In this document: in pieces, positions 40,485 through 56,139 of the stretch
Numbering within the stretch: the first letter of the stretch is position 1
How the letters are laid out: each line of letters starts with the position of its first letter
Origin: an uncultured Clostridia bacterium
GTDB taxonomy: Bacteria > Bacillota > Clostridia > Christensenellales > Aristaeellaceae
Direction of reading: 5' to 3'
DNA: 64,000 nt
Assembly (NCBI GenBank): GCA_934662505.1
Contig: CAKUKE010000003.1
Location: 1 to 64,000 of the forward strand
Notes under the pieces: generated by a model
Database searches by the model: none
Told to the model about the DNA's origin: nothing
The model's input: the letters and a program-made list of their open reading frames with translations, nothing else
Made by a program: the position numbers and the translations under genes

Positions 40485-41349
40485 GGCGCGTCTTCCCCTC
40501 CTTTCCCATCACCCGCTTCAGCGCGGCGTAGGCCCGCTGCCAGGGGCTGTCGCTTTCCCGGTGATAAATGCCGGTCAGAATTTTTTCCAGACTCTCTTCA
40601 TCCAGATGACGGGTCAGCCGCCCGCCCCGCGCCATGGAGATGATGCCCGTTTCCTCGGACACGATGAGCACCGTGGCGTCGGTTGTTTCGCTGATGCCCA
40701 GTCCCGCCCGGTGGCGGGTGCCCAGCGAACTGGAAATGGCGTTGCTGTCGCTCAGGGTCAGTACGCAGGCCGCAGAAGCGACCCGCTCTCCCCGCAGAAT
40801 GACCGCGCCGTCATGAAGCGGCGTGTTGGGTTCAAAAATATTCTCCAGAAGGGCGGCGGAGATTTCCGCATCCAGCTGCGTTCCCGTTTCCATAACGTCC
40901 TGAAGACCGGTCTTGCCTTCAATGACAATCAGCGCGCCTACCCGACGCTTGGCCAGATGCAGCATGCAGCGCCTGATCTCGTCCACCGTCCGCTGCCCTT
41001 CGTCTTTGGCCGCACTGCGGTGCTGATTGATCTTCGTGCCCCGTCCCAGCTGCTCCAGCGCCCGGCGCAGCTCCGGCTGGAACAGCACCAGCATGGCAAT
41101 GGCGCTGTTGTTGAGAATGCCGTGCATGAGCCAGCTGAGCGTCTTTAAACCGATGACATCGCTCAGATAGGTGGCCACCACCACCACCGCCACACCCTTG
41201 AGCACCTGAATGGCACGGGTGCGGCGGGTAAGCAGCACCAGCTGATACAGAATTACGGCGATGATCGCGATATCTATATAATCAACGACGGATGGACGGT
41301 GCAGCAGGTTCCAGAAAAACATCTGCACCTGCTCCCAGAAACCGTTCAT
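40474..41349 (-). CDS. cdaA: Diadenylate cyclase CdaA
   Basis: A 291-residue membrane enzyme making c-di-AMP from two ATP. Three N-terminal helices (about 20-90) lead to the DAC domain, with active-site motifs LHDGAVILRG and LGTRHRAGLGISE (DGA and RHR). The second messenger controls potassium, osmolyte and wall homeostasis. Start ATG is preceded by AAGAGGTGACGG; a TATAAT is at 41387-41392 on the minus strand. It heads the run cdaA-cdaR-hypothetical-rsmF. Confidence 0.95.
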   Translation of the reverse strand: MNGFWEQVQMFFWNLLHRPSVVDYIDIAIIAVILYQLVLLTRRTRAIQVLKGVAVVVVATYLSDVIGLKTLSWLMHGILNNSAIAMLVLFQPELRRALEQLGRGTKINQHRSAAKDEGQRTVDEIRRCMLHLAKRRVGALIVIEGKTGLQDVMETGTQLDAEISAALLENIFEPNTPLHDGAVILRGERVASAACVLTLSDSNAISSSLGTRHRAGLGISETTDATVLIVSEETGIISMARGGRLTRHLDEESLEKILTGIYHRESDSPWQRAYAALKRVMGKEGKTRHDE

Positions 41350-41540
41350 GGCGAACCGTCACCTCTTTTCCCCATCTATTGCATTCATTATACAACAGGT
41401 TGCCGTTCAAAGAAATACCCTCGTTGTCTTTTTTACATTTTCTTTTCATTTTCGTTTTGCTTTTTTAACAGCCTTTTTTTCGCGTGTTCCACCGTCCGGC
41501 GCCTTTTCTGCACGCTATTCCCAAATTGCCCTTTCTATGG

Positions 41541-41546
41541 TATAAT
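41541..41546 (+). promoter_or_regulatory. Extended -10 of the glycosyltransferase gene
   Basis: TGGTATAAT (TG at -15, TATAAT 41541-41546), 42 bases before the start; the -35 is weak. Confidence 0.45.
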
Positions 41547-41588
41547 ACGCATGTATAGAAAGAATTTTCCGCAAGGAGGTGCTGCGCA

Positions 41589-42389
41589 GTGGCTTTGCCG
41601 CTCGTCAGTGTGATCGTACCGGCATATAATGCCGAAAATACCGTAGTCAGCAGCCTGAACAGCATTCTTTCACAGGATTACCCGGCGCTGGAGGTCATTG
41701 TCGCGAACGACTGCAGTCAGGACCGCACCCTGGCGCTCTGTCAGGAGCTGGCGCAGAAGGACGAACGGCTGCATGTACTTGCCCTGCCCAAATCCGGCGT
41801 GGCAGGCGCGCGGAACGCCGCGCTGAAAGCCGCCCGGGGCGAACTGGTCATGTTCTGCGACAGCGACGATACCATGATCCCGGGCGCAGTACGGCATATG
41901 GCGGAGGGTATCGGCGCCTGCGACCTGATGATCGCCCACTTCAATTTTGTTCTGGGCAGCATGTCCAGCGACCGCGGTCTGCTCAGCGGCGAGCGGGTGC
42001 TCTCCGAGGGGGATTTTTTTACCGTCCTGCTGGATCGCCCCGGCTCCTTCTACTACAGCGCCCTGTGGAACAAAATGTATCGGATGGATTTGATCCGTCA
42101 GCTGCAGCTTTCCTTCGACCCCTTCCTCAGCTGGGGCGAGGATTTCGCCTTTAACATGCAGTACAACCGCGCCGTTTCCAGCGTGCGGGTGACGGATATG
42201 CCCATTTACAACTATGTCAAAAGCCTTTCCGGCACCAGCGTGCGTACCCTGTCCCATCCCCTCCACAGTCTGGCCATCAAAAAGCGGCTGTACCGCCACT
42301 TCAAAGGTCTTTATCTGGAGAAGGGCATGTACGCCGCCAATCGTTTCAAGGTGCACCGCTATATCGTCAACGTCACGCTGGAGGATTAA
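41589..42389 (+). CDS. Family 2 glycosyltransferase
   Basis: A 266-residue GT-A enzyme. The nucleotide-sugar site is SVIVPAYNAENTV with VIVANDCSQD, the DXD-type motif is CDSDDTM, and an acceptor region follows (DPFLSWGEDFAFNMQY, with the ED of an inverting catalytic base). There is no transmembrane segment. The start is a GTG with AAGGAGG in position. It is alone here; a role in wall or surface polysaccharide is probable, but the sugar is unknown. Confidence 0.9.
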   Translation: MALPLVSVIVPAYNAENTVVSSLNSILSQDYPALEVIVANDCSQDRTLALCQELAQKDERLHVLALPKSGVAGARNAALKAARGELVMFCDSDDTMIPGAVRHMAEGIGACDLMIAHFNFVLGSMSSDRGLLSGERVLSEGDFFTVLLDRPGSFYYSALWNKMYRMDLIRQLQLSFDPFLSWGEDFAFNMQYNRAVSSVRVTDMPIYNYVKSLSGTSVRTLSHPLHSLAIKKRLYRHFKGLYLEKGMYAANRFKVHRYIVNVTLED

Positions 42390-42564
42390 TGCGCTTTCCC
42401 GTCGCAGACGTCGTTTCCACGCCTCTCTCCTCATGCGCCCGCCGCAGATTTCCGAGGTTGGCGGACTGTCGGGTCTATTCTGCCGACTTTGCTTCCTCCA
42501 TGAGGCGCTTTCCGTCCCTTGCCTTTCCGTGAAAGAAAGGGATGCACGCATCATTTTCTGCTTT
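42390..42564. other. Intergenic region
   Basis: No gene is supported; only frames that look like chance reading. Confidence 0.4.
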
Positions 42565-42599
42565 AAAAAAAGGAACTGCACTGTGCGGTTCCTTTTTTC
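42565..42599 (+). terminator. Terminator of the glycosyltransferase gene
   Basis: AAAAGGAACTGCAC pairs with GTGCGGTTCCTTTTTT. Confidence 0.8.
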
Positions 42600-42746
42600 T
42601 GCGCTCGTCCATTTGAAGGGCGGATGTTCCCTGTCTTTGTCCGCCCCCCGTCTTTCCAACGGTTCGCCGGCTCGATGATCCCCCGCTGTTCAACGGGTTT
42701 GTTTTTCAGTTGCCTGTTTCAGCGGAAGCAGCAATTCTGCAAAGTC

Positions 42747-42778
42747 AAAGGGACTGACCCATGGGTCAGTCCCTTTTT
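42747..42778 (-). terminator. Bidirectional terminator downstream of rpoC
   Basis: AAAGGGACTGACCC (42747-42760) pairs with GGGTCAGTCCCTTTTT (42763-42778). The T-run is better on the plus strand but usable on both. Confidence 0.8.
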
Positions 42779-42789
42779 CATGCGGCAGA

Positions 42790-46347
<3,558 letters not shown>

Positions 46348-46373
46348 GCATATGCTCCCTTCGCAGCGGCCGA

Positions 46374-50114
<3,741 letters not shown>

Positions 50115-50236
50115 AAAAGCTATCACCCCTTTATTGCTGCCCGACACAGCCATTTGCGCGCAGTTTCCCCCTTCCCCGTTCAGCCCGGAAAAAGGCGGAC
50201 ACCTCACGCATCATAACAATATCGATGCAATCATAA

Positions 50237-50265
50237 ATTGTAGCACAACACTCCTCCCCCGTCAA
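50237..50265 (-). promoter_or_regulatory. Promoter of rpoBC
   Basis: Minus-strand TTGACG (50260-50265), 17 bases, TACAAT (50237-50242). The leader of about 115 bases before rpoB is unstructured to my eye. Confidence 0.75.
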
Positions 50266-50413
50266 GGGGATTTCGCCCATATATTCCCTGTTTTCAGAAA
50301 AAAATTTACTTTTCAGGCAGGAAAAAACCGCGCCGCGGCGTATTGCAGGCTCTTTTCACGCCTTTTTCTCCTGCGCGTACGCCGAAATGCAGGAAAAAAA
50401 CATTTTTCTCCTC

Positions 50414-50442
50414 TTGACAGCCGCTTCTGTGCGCGCTATGAT
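50414..50442 (+). promoter_or_regulatory. Promoter of the T-box/trpXYZ operon
   Basis: TTGACA (50414-50419), 17 bases, TATGAT (50437-50442). Confidence 0.85.
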
Positions 50443-50448
50443 AAGCAC

Positions 50449-50742
50449 ACAAACCGTTGAGGAAGAAGAGTATTTCGGAATGCTTTTCGTTTCAGAGAGC
50501 CGCCGTTGGTGCAAGCGCGGTACGAAGCGTCCGGAAGAATGGGCTTCTGAGGGCGTGCTCGACCGCTGCGGAACAGGGTGTTTCCTCCCTGCCGATGCAC
50601 CGTAGAGCGCGACGGGAATTGCACCCGTTATCATGGCAACGTGTGTGATGGCACACGGAGAAAGAGTGGGTCTGAAAAATGACCAAGCTGAGTGGCACCG
50701 CGGATATTCCGCCTCAAGCAGAAATTGCTTGAGGCGTTTTTA
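50449..50742 (+). promoter_or_regulatory. T-box riboswitch, tryptophan specifier (UGG)
   Basis: The leader contains the T-box series: AG-box AGAGAGC (50494-50500), the distal GTTGGTG-CAAGCGCGG part of stem I, a specifier loop GAA-TGG-GCTTCTGAG with the triplet TGG at 50540-50542 (Trp codon), a stem III ending CCCGTTATCA, the T-box AGTGGCACCGCGG (50691-50703), and a terminator GCCTCAAGCA...TGCTTGAGGC plus TTTTT (50711-50742). Uncharged tRNA-Trp binding would free the antiterminator and switch on the transporter below. Confidence 0.88.
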
Positions 50743-50797
50743 TTTGGCGGTCTCGCACGCTCGTCCATCGTCAAAAAAATGGACGGAGGGAACACAC

Positions 50798-51799
50798 ATG
50801 AAACACCTGATGAACAGCACGACCCGATTCCTTGCCTGCGCGCTGGCGCTGACCCTGCTCTGCACCCTTTGCCTGACCGGTCTTTCCGAAAATAATAATG
50901 GTAAAAACTACACCATCGCCATCGGTCAGTTCGCCGAGCATCCCTCTCTGGACAATTGCCGGCTGGGCTTCCTTGCCGGTCTGGCCGACGCAGGCTTTGT
51001 GGAAGGCGAAAACCTGACGGTCGAAGTGCAGAACGCTCAGAGCGACATGGGCACCGCGGCCCTGATCGCCTCCAACTTTGCCGCCAACCCCTACGACCTG
51101 ATCTGCGCCATCGCCACCCCCATGGCGGTGTGCTGCTACAACAGCAGTGAGGATACGCCGGTCATTTACACCGCCGTTTCCGCCCCGGTGGAAGCCGGTC
51201 TGGCCGGTGAAGACGGCATGGGCGACGGCGAAATCACCGGCACCTCCGACGCGCTGCCCACCGCACTGCAGCTGCAGCTGATCCGCGCCATTTTGCCCGA
51301 GGCCACCAGAATCGGCATTCTCTACACCATCGGCGAAGTCAACAGTCAGGTACAATTGGCGGAATACAAGTCGCTGGCAGCAGACTACGGTTTTGAGATC
51401 GTCGAGCAGGGCGTGACCACCGGCGCGGACGTGTCCATGGCCGCCGCCGCGCTGGTGCCCGAGGTGGACTGCCTGAACATGCTCACCGACAATACGGTGG
51501 TGCAGTACCTGCAGGTGGTGCTGGACGAAGCGGACGACGCAGGAATTCCCGTATTCGGCAGCGAAATAGAACAGGTCGTCAACGGCTGCATCGCCGCGCA
51601 GGGGATCGATTACTTTACGCTGGGCAAGCAGACAGGCGCCATGGCCGCCCGCGTGCTGCGGGGTGAAAAGGCGTCGGAAATTCCCTTTGAAGTAATCCGT
51701 GAAAGCCAGACCTACGTCAACCCCACCGTGTGTGAAAAGCTGCACATCACCCTGAGCAACGCCCTTGCCGATACCGCCATTGACGTGACCGCCCAGTAA
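50798..51799 (+). CDS. trpX: ABC transporter substrate-binding protein, TrpX-like
   Basis: A 333-residue periplasmic-binding-type protein of the DUF534/PF04392 group. A signal peptide spans about 1-29 (LACALALTLLCTLCLTGLS), then YTIAIGQFAEHPSLDNCRLGFLAGLADAGFVEGENL, the family's start, and NSEDTPVIYTAVSAP, ATRIGILYTIGEVNS, AAQGIDYFTLGKQTGAMAARVL. No perfect lipobox is visible. The Trp T-box upstream identifies tryptophan (or a precursor such as indole) as the likely ligand. It is first of a three-gene operon with permease and ATPase. Confidence 0.85.
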   Translation: MKHLMNSTTRFLACALALTLLCTLCLTGLSENNNGKNYTIAIGQFAEHPSLDNCRLGFLAGLADAGFVEGENLTVEVQNAQSDMGTAALIASNFAANPYDLICAIATPMAVCCYNSSEDTPVIYTAVSAPVEAGLAGEDGMGDGEITGTSDALPTALQLQLIRAILPEATRIGILYTIGEVNSQVQLAEYKSLAADYGFEIVEQGVTTGADVSMAAAALVPEVDCLNMLTDNTVVQYLQVVLDEADDAGIPVFGSEIEQVVNGCIAAQGIDYFTLGKQTGAMAARVLRGEKASEIPFEVIRESQTYVNPTVCEKLHITLSNALADTAIDVTAQ

Positions 51800-51813
51800 A
51801 GGAGCCGTCCCCC

Positions 51814-52731
51814 ATGCTGACCAACTTTCTCAATGCCCTTCCCAGCACCCTGGAACAGGGACTGATCTACGCCGTGCTGGCGCTGGGCATCCTGATCACC
51901 TACGATATTCTGGATTTTCCCGACCTGACGGTCGACGGCAGCTTCCCCCTGGGAGGAGCGGTGTCCACCACCCTCCTCCTGCGGGGCGCCCACCCTCTCG
52001 TCGCCCTTTGCGGCGCGCTGGCTGCCGGGGCGGCGGCGGGGCTGTGCACGGGGCTTATTCACGTCAAGCTGAAGGTGCGCGATCTGTTTTCGGGCATCAT
52101 CATGATGACGGGGCTGTATTCCATCAACCTGCACATTGCGGGCGGCAGCGCGCTGATGTCCATCGGCAAAAAACAGACCACGCTGTTCCGCAACAACCCG
52201 CTGGCCGACGGGCTGGGCGACGCGGCCACGCTGGTCATCGTGCTGCTGGTGGTCGCCGTGTGCAAAGTGCTGCTGGATCTGTTTCTGAAAACCCGGGCAG
52301 GTTACCTGCTGCGGGCCGCGGGCGACAATGAAACGGTGGTCACCGCGCTGGCCAAGGACAAGGGCACCGTCAAGATCGGCGGTCTGATGCTGGCCAACGC
52401 GCTGGCGGCGCTGTCCGGCGGCATCCTGTGCCAGCAGCAGCGGCTGTTTGAAATCTCCATGGGCACAGGCGCCATGGTGCTGGGGCTGGCCAGCGTCATC
52501 ATCGGCCTCAACCTGTTCCGAAAGGTCTCCTTCATCCGCAGCACCACCGCTGTCGTGGTGGGCGCCATCGTGTACAAGCTGTGCGTATCGCTGGCCATTT
52601 CCTGCGGTCTGGGCGCCAGCGACCTCAAGCTCATCACCGCGCTGCTTTTCCTCCTCATTCTGGCCAGCGGCGCGCTGCGTCAGGGGCGGCGCAACCGAAA
52701 AACGGGCAAGGGGGCGGCAAACCATGCTTGA
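51814..52731 (+). CDS. trpY: ABC transporter permease, TrpY-like
   Basis: A 305-residue inner-membrane permease of the LivH/BmpC type (PF02653), with about 8 hydrophobic helices. Family segments are QGLIYAVLALGILITYDILDFPDLTVDGSFPLGG at the start, LHIAGGSALMSIGKKQTTLF, RAAGDNETVVTALAKDKG (the EAA-like cytosolic loop) and the late MVLGLASVIIGLNLFRK. It is coupled to the ATPase gene by an ATGCTTGA overlap of 8 bases. Confidence 0.87.
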   Translation: MLTNFLNALPSTLEQGLIYAVLALGILITYDILDFPDLTVDGSFPLGGAVSTTLLLRGAHPLVALCGALAAGAAAGLCTGLIHVKLKVRDLFSGIIMMTGLYSINLHIAGGSALMSIGKKQTTLFRNNPLADGLGDAATLVIVLLVVAVCKVLLDLFLKTRAGYLLRAAGDNETVVTALAKDKGTVKIGGLMLANALAALSGGILCQQQRLFEISMGTGAMVLGLASVIIGLNLFRKVSFIRSTTAVVVGAIVYKLCVSLAISCGLGASDLKLITALLFLLILASGALRQGRRNRKTGKGAANHA

Positions 52732-53497
52732 AGTGCGAAACGCCTGCAAAACCTACAACCCCGGCACGGTGCGGGAGCTTTCCCTTTTCCGCAACTTTTC
52801 CCTGACGGTGGATACGGGCGCGTTCGTCTCCATCGTAGGCTCCAACGGTTCGGGCAAAACCACGCTGCTCAACCTGATCTGCGGCTCCGTGCCGCTGGAC
52901 GAGGGACAGATTCTCGTCGACGGGCAGGACGTGACCCGCACCCGGGAATATCTGCGCAGCCGCCTGATCGGCCGGGTGTATCAGAACCCGTCGGCAGGTA
53001 CGTGCGGCAGCATGACCATTCTGGAAAACATGTCGCTGGCCGAGCATAAGGGCAAAAGGAGCAATCTTCTGCCCGGCACGGATAAAAAGCGCATCGGCGC
53101 CTACCGGGACATGCTGCGTCCCCTGAATCTGGGGCTGGAAAACATGCTGGAGGCGCGGGTGGGCAGCCTGTCCGGCGGACAGCGTCAGGCGCTGGCGCTG
53201 CTGATGAGCACCATGACCCCCATTTCCTTTCTGATTCTGGATGAACACACCGCCGCGCTGGATCCCAAGACGGCGGACATCATCATGCAGCTGACGGATC
53301 GGATCGTCCGTGAAAAACGCCTGACCGCCATGATGGTCACCCACAACCTGCGCTACGCGCTGGAATACGGCGACCGGCTGATGATGATGCATCAGGGCGG
53401 CGTGGTGCTGGACAGGCAGGGCGCGGACAAGCAGGCCACGCAGATGCAGGACATTCTGAAGATTTTCAACGAGATCAGCATTGAATGCGGTAATTAA
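52724..53497 (+). CDS. trpZ: ABC transporter ATP-binding protein, TrpZ-like
   Basis: A 257-residue ABC ATPase. Walker A is VGSNGSGKTTLL (residues about 39-50), the Q-loop is VYQNPS, the signature is SLSGGQRQALAL, Walker B is FLILDEHTAAL and the H-loop is MMVTHN. The Walker B 'DEH' is a modest deviation from DEP. Start at 52724 overlaps the permease stop; the earlier open frame is a shadow. Completes the Trp-regulated transporter. Confidence 0.9.
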   Translation: MLEVRNACKTYNPGTVRELSLFRNFSLTVDTGAFVSIVGSNGSGKTTLLNLICGSVPLDEGQILVDGQDVTRTREYLRSRLIGRVYQNPSAGTCGSMTILENMSLAEHKGKRSNLLPGTDKKRIGAYRDMLRPLNLGLENMLEARVGSLSGGQRQALALLMSTMTPISFLILDEHTAALDPKTADIIMQLTDRIVREKRLTAMMVTHNLRYALEYGDRLMMMHQGGVVLDRQGADKQATQMQDILKIFNEISIECGN

Positions 53498-53512
53498 AGG
53501 AGGCCATCTTTT

Positions 53513-54529
53513 ATGAAAGCACTGCTCATCGGCGGAACGGGCGTCATCAGTTCCTCCATCACCCGGCTGCTGCTGGAAAAGGGCTGGGAAGTCACGCTGC
53601 TCAACCGGGGCAACCGGGCGGAGCAGTTTCCCGGCGCGCGGCAAATCATTGCGGACATCGCAGAGGAAGCGGACGTGGCCGCCAAACTGGGGAGCGAGAC
53701 CTTCGACGTGGCGGCAGACTTTATTGCCTACGTGCCGGAGCATGTGCAGCGGGACATCCGCCTTTTCCGCGGACGGGTCGGTCAGTACATTTTCATTTCT
53801 TCCGCCTCCGCCTACCAGAGGCCGCCGGTGCACCCCGTCATCACCGAAGGCACCCCTCTGTGCAACCCCTACTGGCAGTACTCCAGAGATAAAATCGCCT
53901 GCGAGGACGTGCTGATGGCTGCCTGCCGCTCGGAAGGGTTCCCGGTGACCATTGTCCGTCCCAGCCACACCTTTGCCACCCGCAGCCTGCCCGTGCCCGT
54001 TCACGGCAAATACGGCGCATATCAGGTGCTTCTGCGCATGCAGGCGGGCAAGCGGGTCGTCATTCCCGACGGCGGCGCTTCCCTGTGGACAGTGACCGCC
54101 TCGGACGACTTTGCAAAGGGCTTTGTGGGGCTGATGGGCAACGTGCACGCCATCGGCGAAAACGTGCACATTACCTCCGACGAAAGCCTGACATGGAACC
54201 AGATCATGCAGGTGATCGCCGGCGCGCTTGCCGTGCCCTACAAGCCCTGCTATGTCCCGTCCACGATGCTGGCCTCCATTCCAGGTGCCGACTATGCCGG
54301 CTGTCTGCTGGGCGACAAAAGCTGCTCCGTGCTGTTTGACAACAGCAAGATCAAGCGGCTGGTGCCGGACTTTGTGTGTACCCGCCGCTTCGATCAGGCG
54401 GGACCTGAATCGGTTCGATACATGATCAGTCATCCGGAACAGTACCATCCGGATCCTGCGTTTGACGCGCTGTGCGACCGTATTGTCGCCATCATGGAAG
54501 AAGCGGAGCGCAAAATCGCCGCCCTGTAA
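53513..54529 (+). CDS. NAD-dependent epimerase/dehydratase (extended SDR)
   Basis: A 338-residue SDR: LIGGTGVISSSITRLLLEKG has the GxxGxxG NAD site, with LLNRGNRAEQ, and FISSASAYQRPP gives the S of the triad with Y-x3-K in YWQYSRDKIACED. Sugar-nucleotide epimerases and dehydratases share this plan, but the C-terminus is short and the substrate is unknown. It follows trpZ by 16 bases with its own AAAGGAGG and may be cotranscribed with the transporter. Confidence 0.82.
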   Translation: MKALLIGGTGVISSSITRLLLEKGWEVTLLNRGNRAEQFPGARQIIADIAEEADVAAKLGSETFDVAADFIAYVPEHVQRDIRLFRGRVGQYIFISSASAYQRPPVHPVITEGTPLCNPYWQYSRDKIACEDVLMAACRSEGFPVTIVRPSHTFATRSLPVPVHGKYGAYQVLLRMQAGKRVVIPDGGASLWTVTASDDFAKGFVGLMGNVHAIGENVHITSDESLTWNQIMQVIAGALAVPYKPCYVPSTMLASIPGADYAGCLLGDKSCSVLFDNSKIKRLVPDFVCTRRFDQAGPESVRYMISHPEQYHPDPAFDALCDRIVAIMEEAERKIAAL

Positions 54530-54546
54530 CCCCTCCATGCTTTTCC

Positions 54547-54570
54547 GCCGCCCCCGCTGCCGGGGGCGGC
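54547..54570 (+). terminator. Hairpin after the SDR gene
   Basis: GCCGCCCCCG pairs with CGGGGGCGGC; only a short GTT follows, so it is a weak terminator. Confidence 0.4.
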
Positions 54571-54687
54571 GTTCTACACACCCCATGCATGCGGCGCATC
54601 ACGCATCAGATCATAAAAAACAGACGGTGTTTTGCGTTCCTGCCGTCATGCTCACACGCTGAACAAGCCAGAAGGAGAGAAATCGCA

Positions 54688-56022
54688 ATGAAACCATGGA
54701 TGATCGCCCATCACGGCCATATTCAGGCGGCTGAGAAAGCCTGCGCCGCCATATCCGACTACGCCGACTTTATCCCGGTATGCGAAAGCGCGCCCCTGCC
54801 CGCATTCAACGCCATTGAGCTGACGGTCGATCCGGCGGTGGACGGGCTGAGGATATCCGTAGGAGAATGCTGCGGGGACAGTCAGCACATTCTGCTGACC
54901 GGCAGGGACGAGACCCACCTGCTCTATGCGGTGTCCGACTTCCGCAATCTTTACCTGCCGCAGGCACGCAATGCAGGAGAGCACCAGCCCGTCTATTACC
55001 TGCGCGACCTGTTCAACGTGCCCTTTCCGCCCTTTGAACACGTCTCCCGCGCCCGCATCGCCCACCGGGGCATCTGGCTGTGGGGGTATACCCTCTACGA
55101 TTACCGGCGGTTCATCGACAACATGGCTTCCCTCAAGCTGAACACCCTGATCCTGTGGAACGACGTGCTGCCGGGCAACATCCGTCAGGTGATCGACTAC
55201 GCCCACCAGAACGGGGTGCAGCTGTTTCTCGGCTTCGCCTGGGGCTGGGATCCCCATATGCCGCCGCGCATTACGGATGAGCTGTGCGAACGGGTCTTTC
55301 ATCAGGTCGTGCGGACCTACGAGGAGCAGTACGCCGGTCTGAACTGCGACGGCGTTTACTTTCAGACCTTCACCGAGGGCATGCCGGAAGTGCTGGAAGG
55401 CACCCCTGTGATCGACGCCGCCGTGGCGCTGGTCAACCGGATCGGGCGGCACCTGATGGACGGTCACCCGTCGCTGAAGCTGCTCTTTGGGCTGCACGCC
55501 GGGTGCGCGCTGTCCCGATTGAACAGTCTGAAGGCGCTGGACGACCGTATCAGCATCCTCTGGGAGGACGCGGGCGCGTTCCCCTATGCCTACGTACCCG
55601 AAAAAACGGAAGGGTTTGAGGAGACCCTGCGGCTCACAGAAAAACTGTGCGCCCTGCGCCCCGGCTTCGGCGCGGTGCTCAAGGGCGTCACGGCACTGAA
55701 CTGGAATACCTTCGAGCATCAGCGCGGCTCCTTCATGCTGGGCGCGCAGGGGCAGCGCTTTCTCCGCCGCCGCACAGCAGAAAAGCAGGAGATCCTGCGT
55801 CAGCTGCAGGCCGCATGGCTGAAAAATGCGCATTACGCACGGGACGTCATCCGGCGGATGCCGGAGGACGCGGTGGTGACCTGTCTGGCAGAGGACGGCA
55901 TGTTTGAAGAAAAGGTGAACCTGCCCGTCGCGCTGTACGCGGCCATGCTGTGGGACGGGGACAAGCCCATGGAGCAGCTTCTTTATGAAACCGCCATGCG
56001 GACGGACGTGGATTTCGTCTGA
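54688..56022 (+). CDS. Glycoside hydrolase-like TIM-barrel protein (GH20/GH84-like)
   Basis: A 444-residue protein without a signal peptide. It starts with a small domain of about 90 residues (IELTVDPAVDGLRISV, HILLTGRDETHLLYAVSDF) such as precedes GH20, GH84 and GH67 barrels. The barrel follows with RIAHRGIWLWGYTLYDYRRFIDNMA, LKLNTLILWNDVLP and LNCDGVYFQTFTEGMPEVLEG, where the acidic residues could be catalytic. The family is not certain and I give no substrate. AGAAGGAGAG precedes the ATG at 54688. Confidence 0.55.
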   Translation: MKPWMIAHHGHIQAAEKACAAISDYADFIPVCESAPLPAFNAIELTVDPAVDGLRISVGECCGDSQHILLTGRDETHLLYAVSDFRNLYLPQARNAGEHQPVYYLRDLFNVPFPPFEHVSRARIAHRGIWLWGYTLYDYRRFIDNMASLKLNTLILWNDVLPGNIRQVIDYAHQNGVQLFLGFAWGWDPHMPPRITDELCERVFHQVVRTYEEQYAGLNCDGVYFQTFTEGMPEVLEGTPVIDAAVALVNRIGRHLMDGHPSLKLLFGLHAGCALSRLNSLKALDDRISILWEDAGAFPYAYVPEKTEGFEETLRLTEKLCALRPGFGAVLKGVTALNWNTFEHQRGSFMLGAQGQRFLRRRTAEKQEILRQLQAAWLKNAHYARDVIRRMPEDAVVTCLAEDGMFEEKVNLPVALYAAMLWDGDKPMEQLLYETAMRTDVDFV

Positions 56023-56139
56023 CCCGCAGCGCGAACCCGTCCCTTCGCCGGGCAGGCTTTGTATTTCCTCTTTTCTTTCCGGGCAAAATGTGGTATGATG
56101 CACTCAAGGAACTTTGAAGGGTGCAAGGAGGTTTTCTGT

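Noticed and set aside
40474..42389. A c-di-AMP/glycosyltransferase operon
   Set aside because: The glycosyltransferase gene is divergent from cdaA with its own -10 and terminator; no shared transcript.
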